Below are positions 8,093 to 16,919 of a stretch of DNA of 41,568 bases, piece by piece. The stretch comes from Cryobacterium zongtaii (GTDB taxonomy: Bacteria > Actinomycetota > Actinomycetes > Actinomycetales > Microbacteriaceae): contig NZ_PPXD01000004.1 in the NCBI RefSeq assembly GCF_002909375.1, positions 41,979 through 83,546 of the forward strand. The letters run 5' to 3'. The number at the start of each line of letters is the position of its first letter. Within the stretch, counting starts at the first letter, position 1. The notes below the pieces were generated by a model. The model was not told the DNA's origin, searched no databases, and saw only the letters and a program-made list of their open reading frames with translations. The position numbers were made by a program, and so were the translations under genes.

Positions 8093-9361
8093 GTGAGAAT
8101 ATTGGTCCTCGGTTCCGGTGCCCGCGAGCACGCCATCGTCACTGCCCTCCTGCGTGAGGAGCCGCGACCCCACGTGATCGCCGCCCCCGGCAACGCCGGC
8201 ATCGCCGCCGACGTGCCCGTGGTCGATCTTGATCCCACCGACTCAGACGTGGTGACGAACTTCGCTCAGGAACACAACATCGACCTCGTCGTGGTGGGGC
8301 CCGAGGCGCCGCTGGTGGCCGGCGTCGCCGACGCCCTGCGCACCCGCGGTATCCCCGTGTTCGGCCCGGGCCAGGCCGCCGCCGCCCTCGAGGGCAGCAA
8401 GACCTTCGCCAAGCGCATCATGGACGAGGCCGGCGTGCCCACCGGCCGCGCCGTGCGCGCAGGCAACCTCGCCGAGGCGCAGGGCGCCCTCGACGAGTAC
8501 GGTGCTCCCTACGTGGTGAAGGCCGACGGCCTGGCCGCCGGCAAGGGTGTGCTCGTCACCACCGACCGTGATGACGCCCTCGCCCACGCGGTGCGTTGGT
8601 TGCAGCACGGCGCCGTGCTCGTCGAAGAGTTCCTCTCCGGCCAGGAGGTGTCCCTCTTCTTCCTCAGCGACGGCCACACCGTGCTGCCGCTCTCCCCCGC
8701 CCAGGACTACAAGCGCCTCGCCGACAATGACGAGGGCCCCAACACCGGCGGCATGGGCGCCTACTCGCCGCTGCCCTGGCTCGATGCCGGCTTCGGCAGC
8801 GAGACCGCCTTCGTCGACGAGGTCATCAAGACGATCGCGCTGCCCACCGTACGCCGGCTCGCCGCCGAGGACACCCCGTTCATCGGGCTGCTCTACTGCG
8901 GGCTGATTCTCACGGATGCCGGCATCCGGGTAATCGAATTCAACGCACGCTTCGGCGACCCGGAGACCCAGGTGGTGCTGCCGCGCCTGGTGACGCCACT
9001 GTCCGGCCTGCTGCTGGCCGCCTCGACCGGGGAACTGGCCGGGCTGCCCCGCCCGGAGTTCTCCACCGACGCCGCCGTGACCGTGGTGATCGCCAGCGAG
9101 AACTACCCGGAGACCCCCGTGACCGGCCGCGTGATCACCGGGCTGGCCGAGGCCGCGACCGTGACCGGTGTGACCATCGCGCACGCCGCGACCGCCCTGG
9201 ACGGTTCGGCGCTGGTCGCCACCGGCGGCCGGGTGCTCAGCGTCGTGGCCGTTGGCGCCGACTTCACCGAGGCCCGCGCGCGTGCCTACGAGGCCGTCGG
9301 GTTGATCGGGCTCGAGGGTTCTCAGCACCGCGGAGACATCGCCGCCAAGGTCGCGAACTGA
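8093..9361 (+). CDS. purD: Phosphoribosylamine--glycine ligase (GAR synthetase)
   Basis: PurD joins glycine to phosphoribosylamine with ATP, the second step of purine synthesis. The 422-residue ATP-grasp enzyme begins [13 protein letters not shown]. It contains [30 protein letters not shown] for ATP binding, YCGLILTD, and the metal-site motif [12 protein letters not shown]. The GTG start immediately precedes the conserved N-terminus. Its stop (TGA) overlaps the purC start by one base, so purD and purC are coupled. It is divergent from the SCP-like gene. Confidence 0.97.
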   Translation: MRILVLGSGAREHAIVTALLREEPRPHVIAAPGNAGIAADVPVVDLDPTDSDVVTNFAQEHNIDLVVVGPEAPLVAGVADALRTRGIPVFGPGQAAAALEGSKTFAKRIMDEAGVPTGRAVRAGNLAEAQGALDEYGAPYVVKADGLAAGKGVLVTTDRDDALAHAVRWLQHGAVLVEEFLSGQEVSLFFLSDGHTVLPLSPAQDYKRLADNDEGPNTGGMGAYSPLPWLDAGFGSETAFVDEVIKTIALPTVRRLAAEDTPFIGLLYCGLILTDAGIRVIEFNARFGDPETQVVLPRLVTPLSGLLLAASTGELAGLPRPEFSTDAAVTVVIASENYPETPVTGRVITGLAEAATVTGVTIAHAATALDGSALVATGGRVLSVVAVGADFTEARARAYEAVGLIGLEGSQHRGDIAAKVAN

Positions 9362-10260
9362 TGGCCGCTCTGGCCCTGGCGGGCTGGCAGCACGTCTACT
9401 CGGGCAAGGTGCGCGACCTGTACGTGCCGGACGGTGCGACCGGCCTGGCCGACGCCGACCGGGTCCTCGTCGTGGCCAGCGACCGGGTGAGCGCGTTCGA
9501 CCACGTCCTCGAACCGGGCATCCCCGGCAAGGGCGAACTGCTCACCACCCTGAGCCTGTGGTGGTTCGACCAGCTCGACGGCGTTCCCAACCACCTCGTG
9601 CCCGACCACCGGGTTGATGCGTCGAGCCTGATCCCCGCCGCCGTCGCCGGCCGGGCGATGCTCTGCAAGACCCTGGACATGTACCCGATCGAGTGCGTCG
9701 TGCGCGGCTACCTCACCGGCTCCGGCTGGCTCGAGTACGTCGCCAGCCAGACTGTCTGCGGCATCCCGCTGCCCGACGGCCTGCAGAACGGCGACAGGCT
9801 GCCCGAACCGATCTACACGCCGGCGTGGAAGGCCCCGATGGGCGAGCACGACGAGAACATCTCGTTCGAGCGCACCGTGGAGCTCGTGGGCGCCGACGTG
9901 GCCGCGGCGCTGCGGGACGCATCGCTGGAGATCTTCAACCGGGCCTCCGTGATCGCGGAAACCGCCGGCGTGATCCTGGCCGACACCAAGTTCGAGTTCG
10001 GCGCCGACCGCGCCACCGGTCTGCTGACTCTCGGCGACGAGGTGCTCACCAGCGACTCCAGCCGGTACTGGGATGCGGCGCGATGGCTGGACGGTGCCAC
10101 CCCCAGTGAGCGCATGGCCAGCTTCGACAAGCAGATCGTGCGCGACTGGTTGGCCGCGAACTGGGACCAGACCGGCACCCCGCCGGAGCTGCCCGCCGAG
10201 ATCGTGGCGCAGACCGCGGCCCGGTACCGGGAGCTGCTTGGGCTGCTGACCGCCGCGTAG
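9361..10260 (+). CDS. purC: Phosphoribosylaminoimidazolesuccinocarboxamide synthase (SAICAR synthetase)
   Basis: PurC ligates aspartate to carboxyaminoimidazole ribonucleotide. The 299-residue protein is the long form of the family and shows YSGKVRDLY near residue 15, SDRVSAFDHVLEPGIPGKG, VVRGYLTGSGW, the acidic DENISFE segment and LADTKFEFG. It overlaps purD by one base (TGATG) and is the last gene of that unit, facing the TetR gene. The carboxylase genes that feed it (purE/purK) are not in the window. Confidence 0.97.
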   Translation: MAALALAGWQHVYSGKVRDLYVPDGATGLADADRVLVVASDRVSAFDHVLEPGIPGKGELLTTLSLWWFDQLDGVPNHLVPDHRVDASSLIPAAVAGRAMLCKTLDMYPIECVVRGYLTGSGWLEYVASQTVCGIPLPDGLQNGDRLPEPIYTPAWKAPMGEHDENISFERTVELVGADVAAALRDASLEIFNRASVIAETAGVILADTKFEFGADRATGLLTLGDEVLTSDSSRYWDAARWLDGATPSERMASFDKQIVRDWLAANWDQTGTPPELPAEIVAQTAARYRELLGLLTAA

Positions 10261-10288
10261 CGGGGACCTCGCGGCACTCCGTCGATCC

Positions 10289-10373
10289 GGCGGCACGGGT
10301 TGTCTGCGGCGGCACGGGTTGAGACACGGGCCGCGGGGCACTACACCTGCCGCGGGCACCAACACGTGCCGCC
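10289..10373. repeat. Duplicated 14-mer with inverted copy between convergent purC and TetR
   Basis: GGCGGCACGGGTTG occurs twice (10289-10302 and 10308-10321), and its near-perfect inverse CAACACGTGCCGCC (13 of 14) lies at 10360-10373. Either direct copy can pair with the inverse, giving two alternative hairpins. The position between convergent stop codons suggests a bidirectional terminator. Confidence 0.6.
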
Positions 10374-10404
10374 AGTGGGCATGGGCCCGACCGGGGCGGG
10401 TGGA

Positions 10405-11106
10405 TCAGGTGGCGGAGCGGGAGCCTCGGGCGGCGCGTTTGGCGCGGCGGGTGAGGCCGTGCACCGTGGCCTGGAACTCCTTGACGCTCAGCGGTCGCCC
10501 GGGCAGCTTGGGGCGGGGCTTCTCCGGCATCCGCAGCCCGTCGAGAACGAGGGAGAGCTGCCGGCGCCACTGGCCGGTGTAACCGCCGCCGAGGGTGCCC
10601 AGCGACCCGATCATGGTGACGAGCACGGCCAGGTCCATCGAGTCGACATCCGGGCGCAACTCGCCGTCTTTCTTGGCCTGCAGCACGAGGGCGGCGATGA
10701 AGCTCTCGAGCTCAACTGACGGCCGCGCCGTGGGATCGATGGTCGCCATCCGCTTGAGGATCGGCGGCAGCGACGGGTCAGCCACCAGCCATTCGGCGAG
10801 GCGCTCGGTGTAGAGCACCACACCCGCCCAGGCCGACGGTGCCGCCTCGATCTCGCCGCGCACGGCGAACAGTTCGGCGAGGGCGATGTCGTACAGGGCC
10901 CTGACCAGGTCGTCGCGGGTGGGAAAGTTGCGGTACAGGGTGGCAACGCCCACATCGGCGCGGCGGGCGATCTCTTCGAGCGAGGCGTCGACGCCGTGCT
11001 CGGCGATCATGCTGCGGGCTTCGTCGATGAGGCGTTCCCGGTTCTGCCGGGCGTCGCGGCGCCGCGGTTGGGACGCGTCCTGCGGGGGCCGGGCAGAGGT
11101 AGTCAT
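10405..11106 (-). CDS. TetR-family transcriptional regulator
   Basis: A 233-residue regulator. After a basic, disordered first 25 residues, the TetR helix-turn-helix spans about 28-75 (LIDEARSMIAEHG, LEEIARRADVGVATLYRNFP, TRDDLVRALYD). The ligand-binding part follows with no recognisable effector signature, then a basic C-terminal tail (TRRAKRAARGSRS). The start is ATG 11106, because TAGAAT at 11114-11119 forms a -10 box 7 nt upstream, consistent with a leaderless mRNA. It is divergent from the ABC exporter operon across 212 nt holding a perfect 12-bp palindrome, so control of that exporter is plausible but inferred only from position. Confidence 0.88.
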   Translation of the reverse strand: MTTSARPPQDASQPRRRDARQNRERLIDEARSMIAEHGVDASLEEIARRADVGVATLYRNFPTRDDLVRALYDIALAELFAVRGEIEAAPSAWAGVVLYTERLAEWLVADPSLPPILKRMATIDPTARPSVELESFIAALVLQAKKDGELRPDVDSMDLAVLVTMIGSLGTLGGGYTGQWRRQLSLVLDGLRMPEKPRPKLPGRPLSVKEFQATVHGLTRRAKRAARGSRSAT

Positions 11107-11113
11107 GGGGTCG

Positions 11114-11119
11114 ATTCTA
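11114..11119 (-). promoter_or_regulatory. -10 box of the TetR gene (leaderless)
   Basis: On the minus strand this reads TAGAAT and ends 7 nt before the ATG, so transcription should begin at the start codon. There is no Shine-Dalgarno between the box and the ATG. Confidence 0.5.
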
Positions 11120-11216
11120 GATCCCCTTCCTGCGAGGTCGCGGAGGGAAGCCTCCCCGCAACCCGGGCCGGCGGGGCGGCGCCCAGCGGCCTGGCGGGTC
11201 CGCCCGCCCGGCTGCA

Positions 11217-11228
11217 CCCAGTACTGGG
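11217..11228. promoter_or_regulatory. Perfect 12-bp palindrome CCCAGTACTGGG, candidate operator
   Basis: This fully symmetric site lies between the divergent TetR gene and the ABC exporter operon, about 90 nt before the exporter start. A -10-like TAGCGT lies nearer the exporter (about 11291-11296). It is the best visible candidate for the operator of the adjacent TetR protein, but no binding evidence exists in the sequence. Confidence 0.45.
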
Positions 11229-11318
11229 GTACCGGGCGCCGGCCACGAACTGTGGACCGTGGGCCGATGTGGTGCGCGCGCCGGGCTCCTAGCGTGATTG
11301 GCATGCGAAAGAACACAC

Positions 11319-12248
11319 ATGATTGAGGCACGCACGCTCACGAAACGCTATGGCCAACGAACCGCCGTCGATGGGATCGACTTCCAGGTGCTGCCCGGCA
11401 GAGTGACCGGGTTCCTCGGTCCGAACGGGGCGGGGAAGTCCACGACGATGCAGATGATCGTCGGTCTCGACCGGCCGACCGCCGGCAGCGTCGAAGTGAA
11501 CGGACGCCCGTACCATGAGCACCGCGCACCGCTCCGGGAGGTCGGCGTCTTGCTCGACGCCAAGGCCGCTCACAGCGGCCGCTCGGCCTACAAGCACCTG
11601 CTCTCCATTGCGGCGACGCACGGCATCGGTGCGGCCCGGGTGCGCGAGGTCGTCGGCCTGGCCGGGCTGGACTCCGTTGCCGGTAGACGCGTCGGCGGAT
11701 TCTCGCTCGGGATGGGCCAACGGCTGGGAATCGCCACCGCCCTGCTGGGGGATCCAGCGACGATCATTCTCGACGAACCGGTCAACGGCCTGGACCCCGA
11801 GGGTGTCCGCTGGGTGCGGACGCTCATGCGAAGCCTGGCGGCGGAGGGGCGCACCGTGCTCCTCTCCTCGCACCTGATGAGCGAGATGGCGCAGACCGCC
11901 GACCGGCTCATCGTGATCGGACGCGGCAGGATCCTGGCGGAGGGGGCTATCGGGGACATCATCTCGGGAGCCACCCGTTCGGTGACCCGCGTGCGCACGC
12001 ATGACGCAGAACGCCTGGTGAAAACTATCGCCGGCCCTGGTGTCGTCGTCTCGATGCTGACGGATGGTGCGATCGAGATCTCGGGGATGACCGCCGAAGA
12101 GGTCGCCGTCGCAGCGTCCACGGCCGGCGTCGTGCTGCACGAGGTCGCATCGGTGTCGGGCTCGCTCGAAGAGGCGTACATCGCCCTCACCGCCGGAGAA
12201 GTTGAATACCGCTCGTCGAATCCAGCAGCAACAGGAGCCCACCAATGA
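11319..12248 (+). CDS. ABC transporter ATP-binding protein
   Basis: A 309-residue cytosolic ATPase of the drug/lantibiotic exporter type. Walker A is GPNGAGKST (34-42), the signature is FSLGMGQRLGIA (a LGMGQ variant of LSGGQ), Walker B is TIILDEPVNGLDPEG, and the H-loop region reads LLSSHLMSEM. The C-terminal extension of about 90 residues is usual in BcrA/CcmA-like exporters. The ATG at 11319 is used; a TTG seven codons upstream is possible. It overlaps the permease gene by 4 nt (ATGA), so the two form one transporter. The two-component genes that follow suggest stress or peptide-antibiotic export. Confidence 0.92.
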   Translation: MIEARTLTKRYGQRTAVDGIDFQVLPGRVTGFLGPNGAGKSTTMQMIVGLDRPTAGSVEVNGRPYHEHRAPLREVGVLLDAKAAHSGRSAYKHLLSIAATHGIGAARVREVVGLAGLDSVAGRRVGGFSLGMGQRLGIATALLGDPATIILDEPVNGLDPEGVRWVRTLMRSLAAEGRTVLLSSHLMSEMAQTADRLIVIGRGRILAEGAIGDIISGATRSVTRVRTHDAERLVKTIAGPGVVVSMLTDGAIEISGMTAEEVAVAASTAGVVLHEVASVSGSLEEAYIALTAGEVEYRSSNPAATGAHQ

Positions 12249-13090
12249 CCACCATCGACAAACAGCGTGTGACCTTCATCCCCGGTCAGGAAAGTCTGAG
12301 TTTCGCCGGCGTCCTGCGTTCGGAGTTCATCAAACTCACCAGTCTTCGCTCGACCGTTGGGCTTGTGCTCGCGATCATCGTTTTCGGGCTCGGCGTGAGC
12401 GTCCTCTTGGCCATGACCATGAAAGACGCCGGATTGCCGACAGGGCCCTCGGTGGGGTTCACGCTCGATCAGATCACGATCGGCACTGTCTTGTTCGGGC
12501 AGCTCATTGCCGGGATTCTCGGGGTGCTCGTGATCAGCGGGGAGTACTCGAGCGGAACCATTCACTCGACGCTGATCGCCGTTCCGTCCCGGGTGACCGT
12601 GCTCGCCGCGAAGACCATGGTGCTGTTTTGCACCGCGACGTCCGCGGCGCTCGTCGCCCTGTTCGGTTCGTGGGCCGTGACGCACCCGATGTTCGCCGCC
12701 CTCGAGATCGAGATCGGGTTGACCGCCCCCGGGGTGTTCTTCGCCCTCATCGGTGGATCCGTGTATGTCGGTCTCTCGGCTGTCCTCGGCTTGGGCATCG
12801 GGACGTTGCTGCGCTCTGTCGCTGCCAGCGTCGCGACAGTCCTCTCGGTGATCCTCCTGCTGCCGGTGGTGCTGTCCGTCCTCCCCGCGTCAACACTGGT
12901 GCGGAACCTCCACCTCCTCTCGATGTCGAAGGCCGGCGACGCCATGAGCAACGCCCTTGATGCCGATGGAGTGTTCCTGGATCTCGTCGACGGGTATGTC
13001 AGCCCGGCTGCCGGCTTGACGGTCGCCGTTGTCTGGGCCGGTGTCTTCATCGTGCTGGGCGCCATCCGGCTACGTCGCCGGGACGCCTGA
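12245..13090 (+). CDS. ABC-2-type transporter permease
   Basis: A 281-residue membrane protein with about six hydrophobic segments. The first is after an amphipathic N-terminus (FAGVLRSEFIKLTSLRSTVGLVLA, residues about 20-45); there is a central LIAGILGVLVISGEYSSGTIHSTL segment and C-terminal helices to about 275. The E-Y-S-S-G-T-I motif is typical of ABC-2 permeases of the BcrB type. It is translationally coupled to the preceding ATPase. About 100 nt separate it from the histidine kinase. Confidence 0.9.
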   Translation: MTTIDKQRVTFIPGQESLSFAGVLRSEFIKLTSLRSTVGLVLAIIVFGLGVSVLLAMTMKDAGLPTGPSVGFTLDQITIGTVLFGQLIAGILGVLVISGEYSSGTIHSTLIAVPSRVTVLAAKTMVLFCTATSAALVALFGSWAVTHPMFAALEIEIGLTAPGVFFALIGGSVYVGLSAVLGLGIGTLLRSVAASVATVLSVILLLPVVLSVLPASTLVRNLHLLSMSKAGDAMSNALDADGVFLDLVDGYVSPAAGLTVAVVWAGVFIVLGAIRLRRRDA

Positions 13091-13182
13091 TCGCCGCACG
13101 AAGACTCAGCCCGGTGTCGAGCGGATTGGTGGTGTTAGCGTGGACTGCCGTTTCGCTGCAGACCGGCGCGATGCTGCCTCGC

Positions 13183-13189
13183 AAGGAGG
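13183..13189 (+). promoter_or_regulatory. Strong Shine-Dalgarno AAGGAGG before a CTG codon
   Basis: This is one of the best ribosome sites in the window, yet no ATG, GTG or TTG in the kinase frame follows at a suitable distance. The first candidate is CTG at 13194, after a 4-nt gap. It is used here to propose the histidine-kinase start. Confidence 0.45.
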
Positions 13190-13193
13190 AACC

Positions 13194-14489
13194 CTGACAC
13201 CCACACGGAGAGGACCGTTCGGCGATGCGACGTCACCGCCGAACGGTTTCGTGCTGCCGTCACCGCCCGGCGCCCTGCGCCGGACTCTGCTGCGCTTCCC
13301 GTGGCTGTCGGATGCCATCACCGCCGGTCTCTACGGCCTCTTCGCCGCCGGGCTGGCCCTCATCTCCGCGAACCCGCCGCTGCGCACCCCGGCGTGGTTC
13401 ACGGTGATGCTTCTCCTCGCGGGCGTCGCCACGGTACTGCTCCGCCGGCACCGGCCGGTCCTGATGCTCGTGGCCGCCACCGTGCTCTGCGTGCTGTCGT
13501 TGGCGGGAGGCACTGGTGCGGAAACAGTGCTCCCGCTCATCACCCTGTTCGCGGTCGGCACCTACCGCTCCGCCATGACGGCGTGGGCCTGCTACCTGGC
13601 GACGTCGGTGGTCGCCAGCGGTGCCGCGTGGATCCTGATCGAGCGCACCAGGGACGGCCTGCCACTCTGGGAACCCACGGCACCACCCGTTTCAGCGGAC
13701 CCGCTCAACGACTGGCTGAACGCCGCGATCGTGATGCTGGTTCCGCTCCTGGTCGCGCATCTGTTCGGGGTCAACGCCGGACAGCGACGCCGATACGTCG
13801 CGGCGCTGGTCGACCGGGCCGTTCAGCTCGAGCGGGAACGGGATCAGCAGGCCGAGATCGCGCGCGCCAGGGAGCGTGAACGCATTGCCAGAGAGATGCA
13901 CGATGTCATGGCGCACAGCGTCTCGGTGATGGTCGCTCTCTCGGAAGGGGCGCGGGTGGCCGCAGCCGAACGTCCGACGGAATCCATGGCGGCCATGGCG
14001 CAGGTGGCCGAGACCGGCCGGCACACCCTGGGCGAGCTCCGCAGGCTGCTCGGGGCCGTACGCACCGACGGAGAGACGCCCACGTTGGAGCACGCTCCCC
14101 AACCCGGGGCCCTCCAGCTGACCGACCTGGCCGCACAGTTCAGGCAAGCCGGGCTTCCGGTGCGGCTGGACCTGGCCGGCTCGGCATCCGCAGACCCGGC
14201 CGTGGGGCTGACCGTGTACCGGATCGTGCAGGAGTCGCTGACGAACGCACTGCGGCACGCGCGCGGCGCGACGCAGGTGACGGTGGGCGTGACGTGGTCG
14301 GCCGAGTCGGTCACGATCGTGGTGCAGGATGATGCCCCGGCCGCGCCCGGCGGACAGCCGCCGGGTCGTGGGATTCTCGGCATCCGTGAACGAGCCGCGC
14401 TCTTTGCCGGGTCGGTAGAGGCCGGTCCGGCTGCCGGCGGCGGCTGGCGCGTTCTCGTGCGACTGTTCTGGACGAAGGAGAGAGCATGA
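13194..14489 (+). CDS. NarL-type sensor histidine kinase (start uncertain)
   Basis: A membrane sensor kinase of about 431 residues. Four to five hydrophobic segments (about residues 40-190) are followed by a coiled linker (RAVQLERERDQQAEIARARERERI) and the HisKA_3 box REMHDVMAHSVSVMV with the phospho-acceptor His at about 236. The HATPase domain has VYRIVQESLTNALRHA and the G-box GRGILGIRERAALF. The start is ambiguous. CTG 13194 has a strong AAGGAGG site; GTG 13140 and GTG 13251 are in frame but lack one. A perfect 10-bp inverted repeat (13215-13224 with 13237-13246) lies between the candidates. It overlaps the response regulator by 4 nt, so the two form one system, probably controlling the upstream exporter. 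Confidence 0.85.
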   Translation: MTPTRRGPFGDATSPPNGFVLPSPPGALRRTLLRFPWLSDAITAGLYGLFAAGLALISANPPLRTPAWFTVMLLLAGVATVLLRRHRPVLMLVAATVLCVLSLAGGTGAETVLPLITLFAVGTYRSAMTAWACYLATSVVASGAAWILIERTRDGLPLWEPTAPPVSADPLNDWLNAAIVMLVPLLVAHLFGVNAGQRRRYVAALVDRAVQLERERDQQAEIARARERERIAREMHDVMAHSVSVMVALSEGARVAAAERPTESMAAMAQVAETGRHTLGELRRLLGAVRTDGETPTLEHAPQPGALQLTDLAAQFRQAGLPVRLDLAGSASADPAVGLTVYRIVQESLTNALRHARGATQVTVGVTWSAESVTIVVQDDAPAAPGGQPPGRGILGIRERAALFAGSVEAGPAAGGGWRVLVRLFWTKERA

Positions 14490-15151
14490 CCGACGCCATC
14501 CGAGTACTCCTGGTGGACGACCAGCAACTCGTCAGGTACGGGTTCTCTCTGGTGCTCGAGGCAGAGCCCACCCTGATCGTCGTGGGCGAGGCCGGCGACG
14601 GCGAGGCCGCCGTGGATGCGGCCGTACGACTGCGCCCAGACGTTGTGCTGATGGACGTGCGGATGCCCGGCATCGGCGGGATCGAAGCCACCCGGCGGAT
14701 CACGTCACTGGTGCCCGACACCCGGGTGCTGGTGCTGACGACATTCGACCTCGACGAGTATGCCTTCGGCGGCCTCCAGGCCGGAGCGTCCGGGTTCCTG
14801 CTGAAGGACACCCGTCCGGCCGACCTGGTCGCAGCGATCACCGCCGTCCACCACGGCGACGCCGTCGTCTCGCCGCGGATCACCGCGAAGCTGATCGAGG
14901 TCGCCGCCCCCCACCTGGCCGCGGTCGTCGCCCCCGAACCGGCAACACTTCTCAGCACGCTCACGGCGCGCGAGAGCGAGGTCTTCCGTCTCATCGGCCT
15001 GGGAGCGACCAACGGCGAGATCGCCGAGGAGCTTCACCTCAGCGAATCGACGGTCAAGGCGCACGTGGGGCGGGTGTTGTTCAAGCAGGGCCTCCGCGAC
15101 CGGGTCGAGGCCGTGATCCTCGCCTACAGACTCGGAATCGTGGGCCGCTGA
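14486..15151 (+). CDS. NarL/LuxR-type response regulator
   Basis: A 221-residue regulator. The receiver domain has the acidic pair Asp11-Asp12, phospho-acceptor Asp57 (VVLMDVRMPG) and Lys107 (FLLKDTRP). The C-terminal LuxR helix-turn-helix covers about 150-215 (LTARESEVFRLIGLGATNGEIA, LHLSESTVKAHVGRVL). Start and stop fit the family length. It is coupled to the kinase by ATGA overlap and is the last gene of the exporter and two-component unit, before a hairpin. Its expected target is its own operon, including the ABC exporter, but no site can be assigned. Confidence 0.93.
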   Translation: MTDAIRVLLVDDQQLVRYGFSLVLEAEPTLIVVGEAGDGEAAVDAAVRLRPDVVLMDVRMPGIGGIEATRRITSLVPDTRVLVLTTFDLDEYAFGGLQAGASGFLLKDTRPADLVAAITAVHHGDAVVSPRITAKLIEVAAPHLAAVVAPEPATLLSTLTARESEVFRLIGLGATNGEIAEELHLSESTVKAHVGRVLFKQGLRDRVEAVILAYRLGIVGR

Positions 15152-15158
15152 AGACCCC

Positions 15159-15198
15159 GGTCGGCATGACACCGCCGGTCGCCCCCACGATGCCGACC
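15159..15198 (+). terminator. Hairpin after the two-component operon
   Basis: GGTCGGCAT (15159-15167) and ATGCCGACC (15190-15198) are perfect 9-bp arms starting 7 nt after the response-regulator stop. The rest of the gap to kynU (to 15293) holds no gene that I can see. Confidence 0.55.
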
Positions 15199-15293
15199 TC
15201 GCGGGTTACCGTTAGTCGCGGGATCCGGCCGAAGTCACCCCGCCGCTTCGCCGCCCGCGCGCTCCCCCGGCCCGACCTCGAGGACCTCAGAAC

Positions 15294-16610
15294 ATGACCC
15301 AGCACGACAGCACCGTCGCCGAGGGCCTCGACGCCCACCTCGCGTTCGCCCGGCGGATGGACCGCATCGACGGGCTCGGCCACTACCGCCGCCGGTTCGT
15401 GGGCCTGGACGACACCGCAGTGGCCGGCCCCGACGCCCCGTCGATCGTCTACCTCGACGGCAATTCCCTGGGCCGCCCCACCATCGCCAGCGTGGCGCGC
15501 ATCACCGAGTTCCTCGGCACCGCCTGGGGAACCCGGCTGATCCGCGGCTGGGACGACGAGTGGATGGCACTGCCGCTGACCATCGGCGACGCGCTCGGCA
15601 CGGCCGCCCTCGGCGCCGGCCCCGGCCAGGTGTACATCGGCGACTCCACCACCGTGACCCTCTACAAGCTCGCCCGGGCCGCCGTCGACTCGCTGCCGCA
15701 GCGCAGCGAGATCGTGCTCGACACCGACAACTTCCCCACCGACCGGTACGTGCTCGCCGGCATCGCCGCGGAGCGCGGCCTCACCCTGCGCTGGATCGAG
15801 TCGAGCAGCACCGGCGGGGTCACCGTGGACCAGGTGCGCGCCGCGGTGGGCCCGCAGACCGCGCTCGTGGTGCTCAGCCACGTGGCCTACCGCTCCGGCT
15901 ACCTCGCCGACGTGCCCGCGATCACCGCCGCCGTGCACGAGGCCGGCGCCCTGGTGCTCTGGGACCTCTGCCACTCGGCCGGCTCCGTGCCGGTGAATCT
16001 CGACCTCGACGGCGTCGACCTGGCCGTGGGCTGCAGCTACAAGTACCTCAACGGCGGACCCGGCGCCCCCGCGTTCGGCTATGTGCGCGCCGAGCTGCAA
16101 CCGGACCTGACCCAGCCGATCCAGGGCTGGATGGGCGCCGCCGACGTGTTCGCGATGGGGCCGGAGTACGTGCCGGCCGCAGGCATCCGCCGCTTCATGA
16201 GCGGCACGCCCGCGATCGTGGGCATGCTCGCCATGCAGGACACCATCGCCATGATCGACGAGGTGGGCATCGACGAGGTGCGCGCCAAGTCGGTGGCACT
16301 GACCGAGTTCGCGCTGGACCTGGTGGATGCCTGGCTGGTGCCGATGGGCGTCACCGTGGCGTCCCCACGCGAGCACACCCACCGCGGCGGCCACATCACC
16401 GTGGACCATCCCGCCATGCGCCAGGTCACTCGGATCCTTTGGGAGCACGACGTGATACCGGACTTCCGCGCGCCGGAGGGCCTGCGGATCGGGCTGTCGC
16501 CGCTGAGCACCAGCTTCGTGGAGACCTATGACGGCGTCGCGGCCGTGCGTGACGTGCTGCGCGGCATCCTGCTCGGCCAGGCCGGACTCGGCTCCCCTGC
16601 GGGCCTGTAG
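15294..16610 (+). CDS. kynU: Kynureninase
   Basis: A 438-residue PLP enzyme of aminotransferase class V. The family motif [10 protein letters not shown] (about 54-63), the [12 protein letters not shown] segment with the PLP-contacting Asp, and [15 protein letters not shown] with the PLP Lys at about 250 point to kynureninase, which cleaves kynurenine to anthranilate and alanine. GAGGA lies about ten bases before the ATG. No other kynurenine-pathway gene is present. The gene stands alone between a signalling operon and purS-purQ, whose likely -10 box overlaps the kynU stop codon. Substrate preference (kynurenine or 3-hydroxykynurenine) cannot be read from sequence. Confidence 0.9.
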   Translation: MTQHDSTVAEGLDAHLAFARRMDRIDGLGHYRRRFVGLDDTAVAGPDAPSIVYLDGNSLGRPTIASVARITEFLGTAWGTRLIRGWDDEWMALPLTIGDALGTAALGAGPGQVYIGDSTTVTLYKLARAAVDSLPQRSEIVLDTDNFPTDRYVLAGIAAERGLTLRWIESSSTGGVTVDQVRAAVGPQTALVVLSHVAYRSGYLADVPAITAAVHEAGALVLWDLCHSAGSVPVNLDLDGVDLAVGCSYKYLNGGPGAPAFGYVRAELQPDLTQPIQGWMGAADVFAMGPEYVPAAGIRRFMSGTPAIVGMLAMQDTIAMIDEVGIDEVRAKSVALTEFALDLVDAWLVPMGVTVASPREHTHRGGHITVDHPAMRQVTRILWEHDVIPDFRAPEGLRIGLSPLSTSFVETYDGVAAVRDVLRGILLGQAGLGSPAGL

Positions 16611-16613
16611 AAT
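16608..16613 (+). promoter_or_regulatory. -10 box for purS-purQ overlapping the kynU stop
   Basis: TAGAAT includes the TAG stop of kynU and lies 36 nt before the purS ATG, which has its own GGAG ribosome site. The expected -35 position reads GACTCG, which is weak. Confidence 0.45.
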
Positions 16614-16649
16614 CGACGCATCCGCCCCCGACGTTTTACGGAGTGAGCC

Positions 16650-16919
16650 ATGCCAACCATCGTCGTAGAAGTTATGCCCAAGGCAGAACTGCTCGATCCC
16701 CAGGGCAAGGCCGTCGCCGGCGCCCTCCGCCGCCTCGGCAAGACCGAGTTCACCGGCGTGCGCGTCGGCAAGCGGTTCGAACTCACCGTGGAGGGCCCCG
16801 CGGACGCCGCGCTGCTCGCCGAGGTGCAGGAACTCGCCGACACCGTGCTGTCCAACTCCGTGATCGAGGACGTCACCAGCATCTTCGTGCTCGAGGTCGC
16901 CGCCGGGGAAACGCACTGA
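16650..16919 (+). CDS. purS: Phosphoribosylformylglycinamidine synthase subunit PurS
   Basis: An 89-residue small subunit that bridges PurQ and PurL in the three-part FGAM synthase. The sequence [22 protein letters not shown] is the conserved beginning of PurS, and [10 protein letters not shown] follows. Ribosome site GGAG precedes the ATG by about 8 nt. The stop overlaps the purQ start by one base (TGATG). Confidence 0.96.
   Translation: MPTIVVEVMPKAELLDPQGKAVAGALRRLGKTEFTGVRVGKRFELTVEGPADAALLAEVQELADTVLSNSVIEDVTSIFVLEVAAGETH

Noticed and set aside
15081..16916. A 611-codon minus-strand frame over kynU and purS
   Set aside because: It is antisense to two genes with unmistakable motifs; its His/Gly/Asp-rich sequence matches no family.
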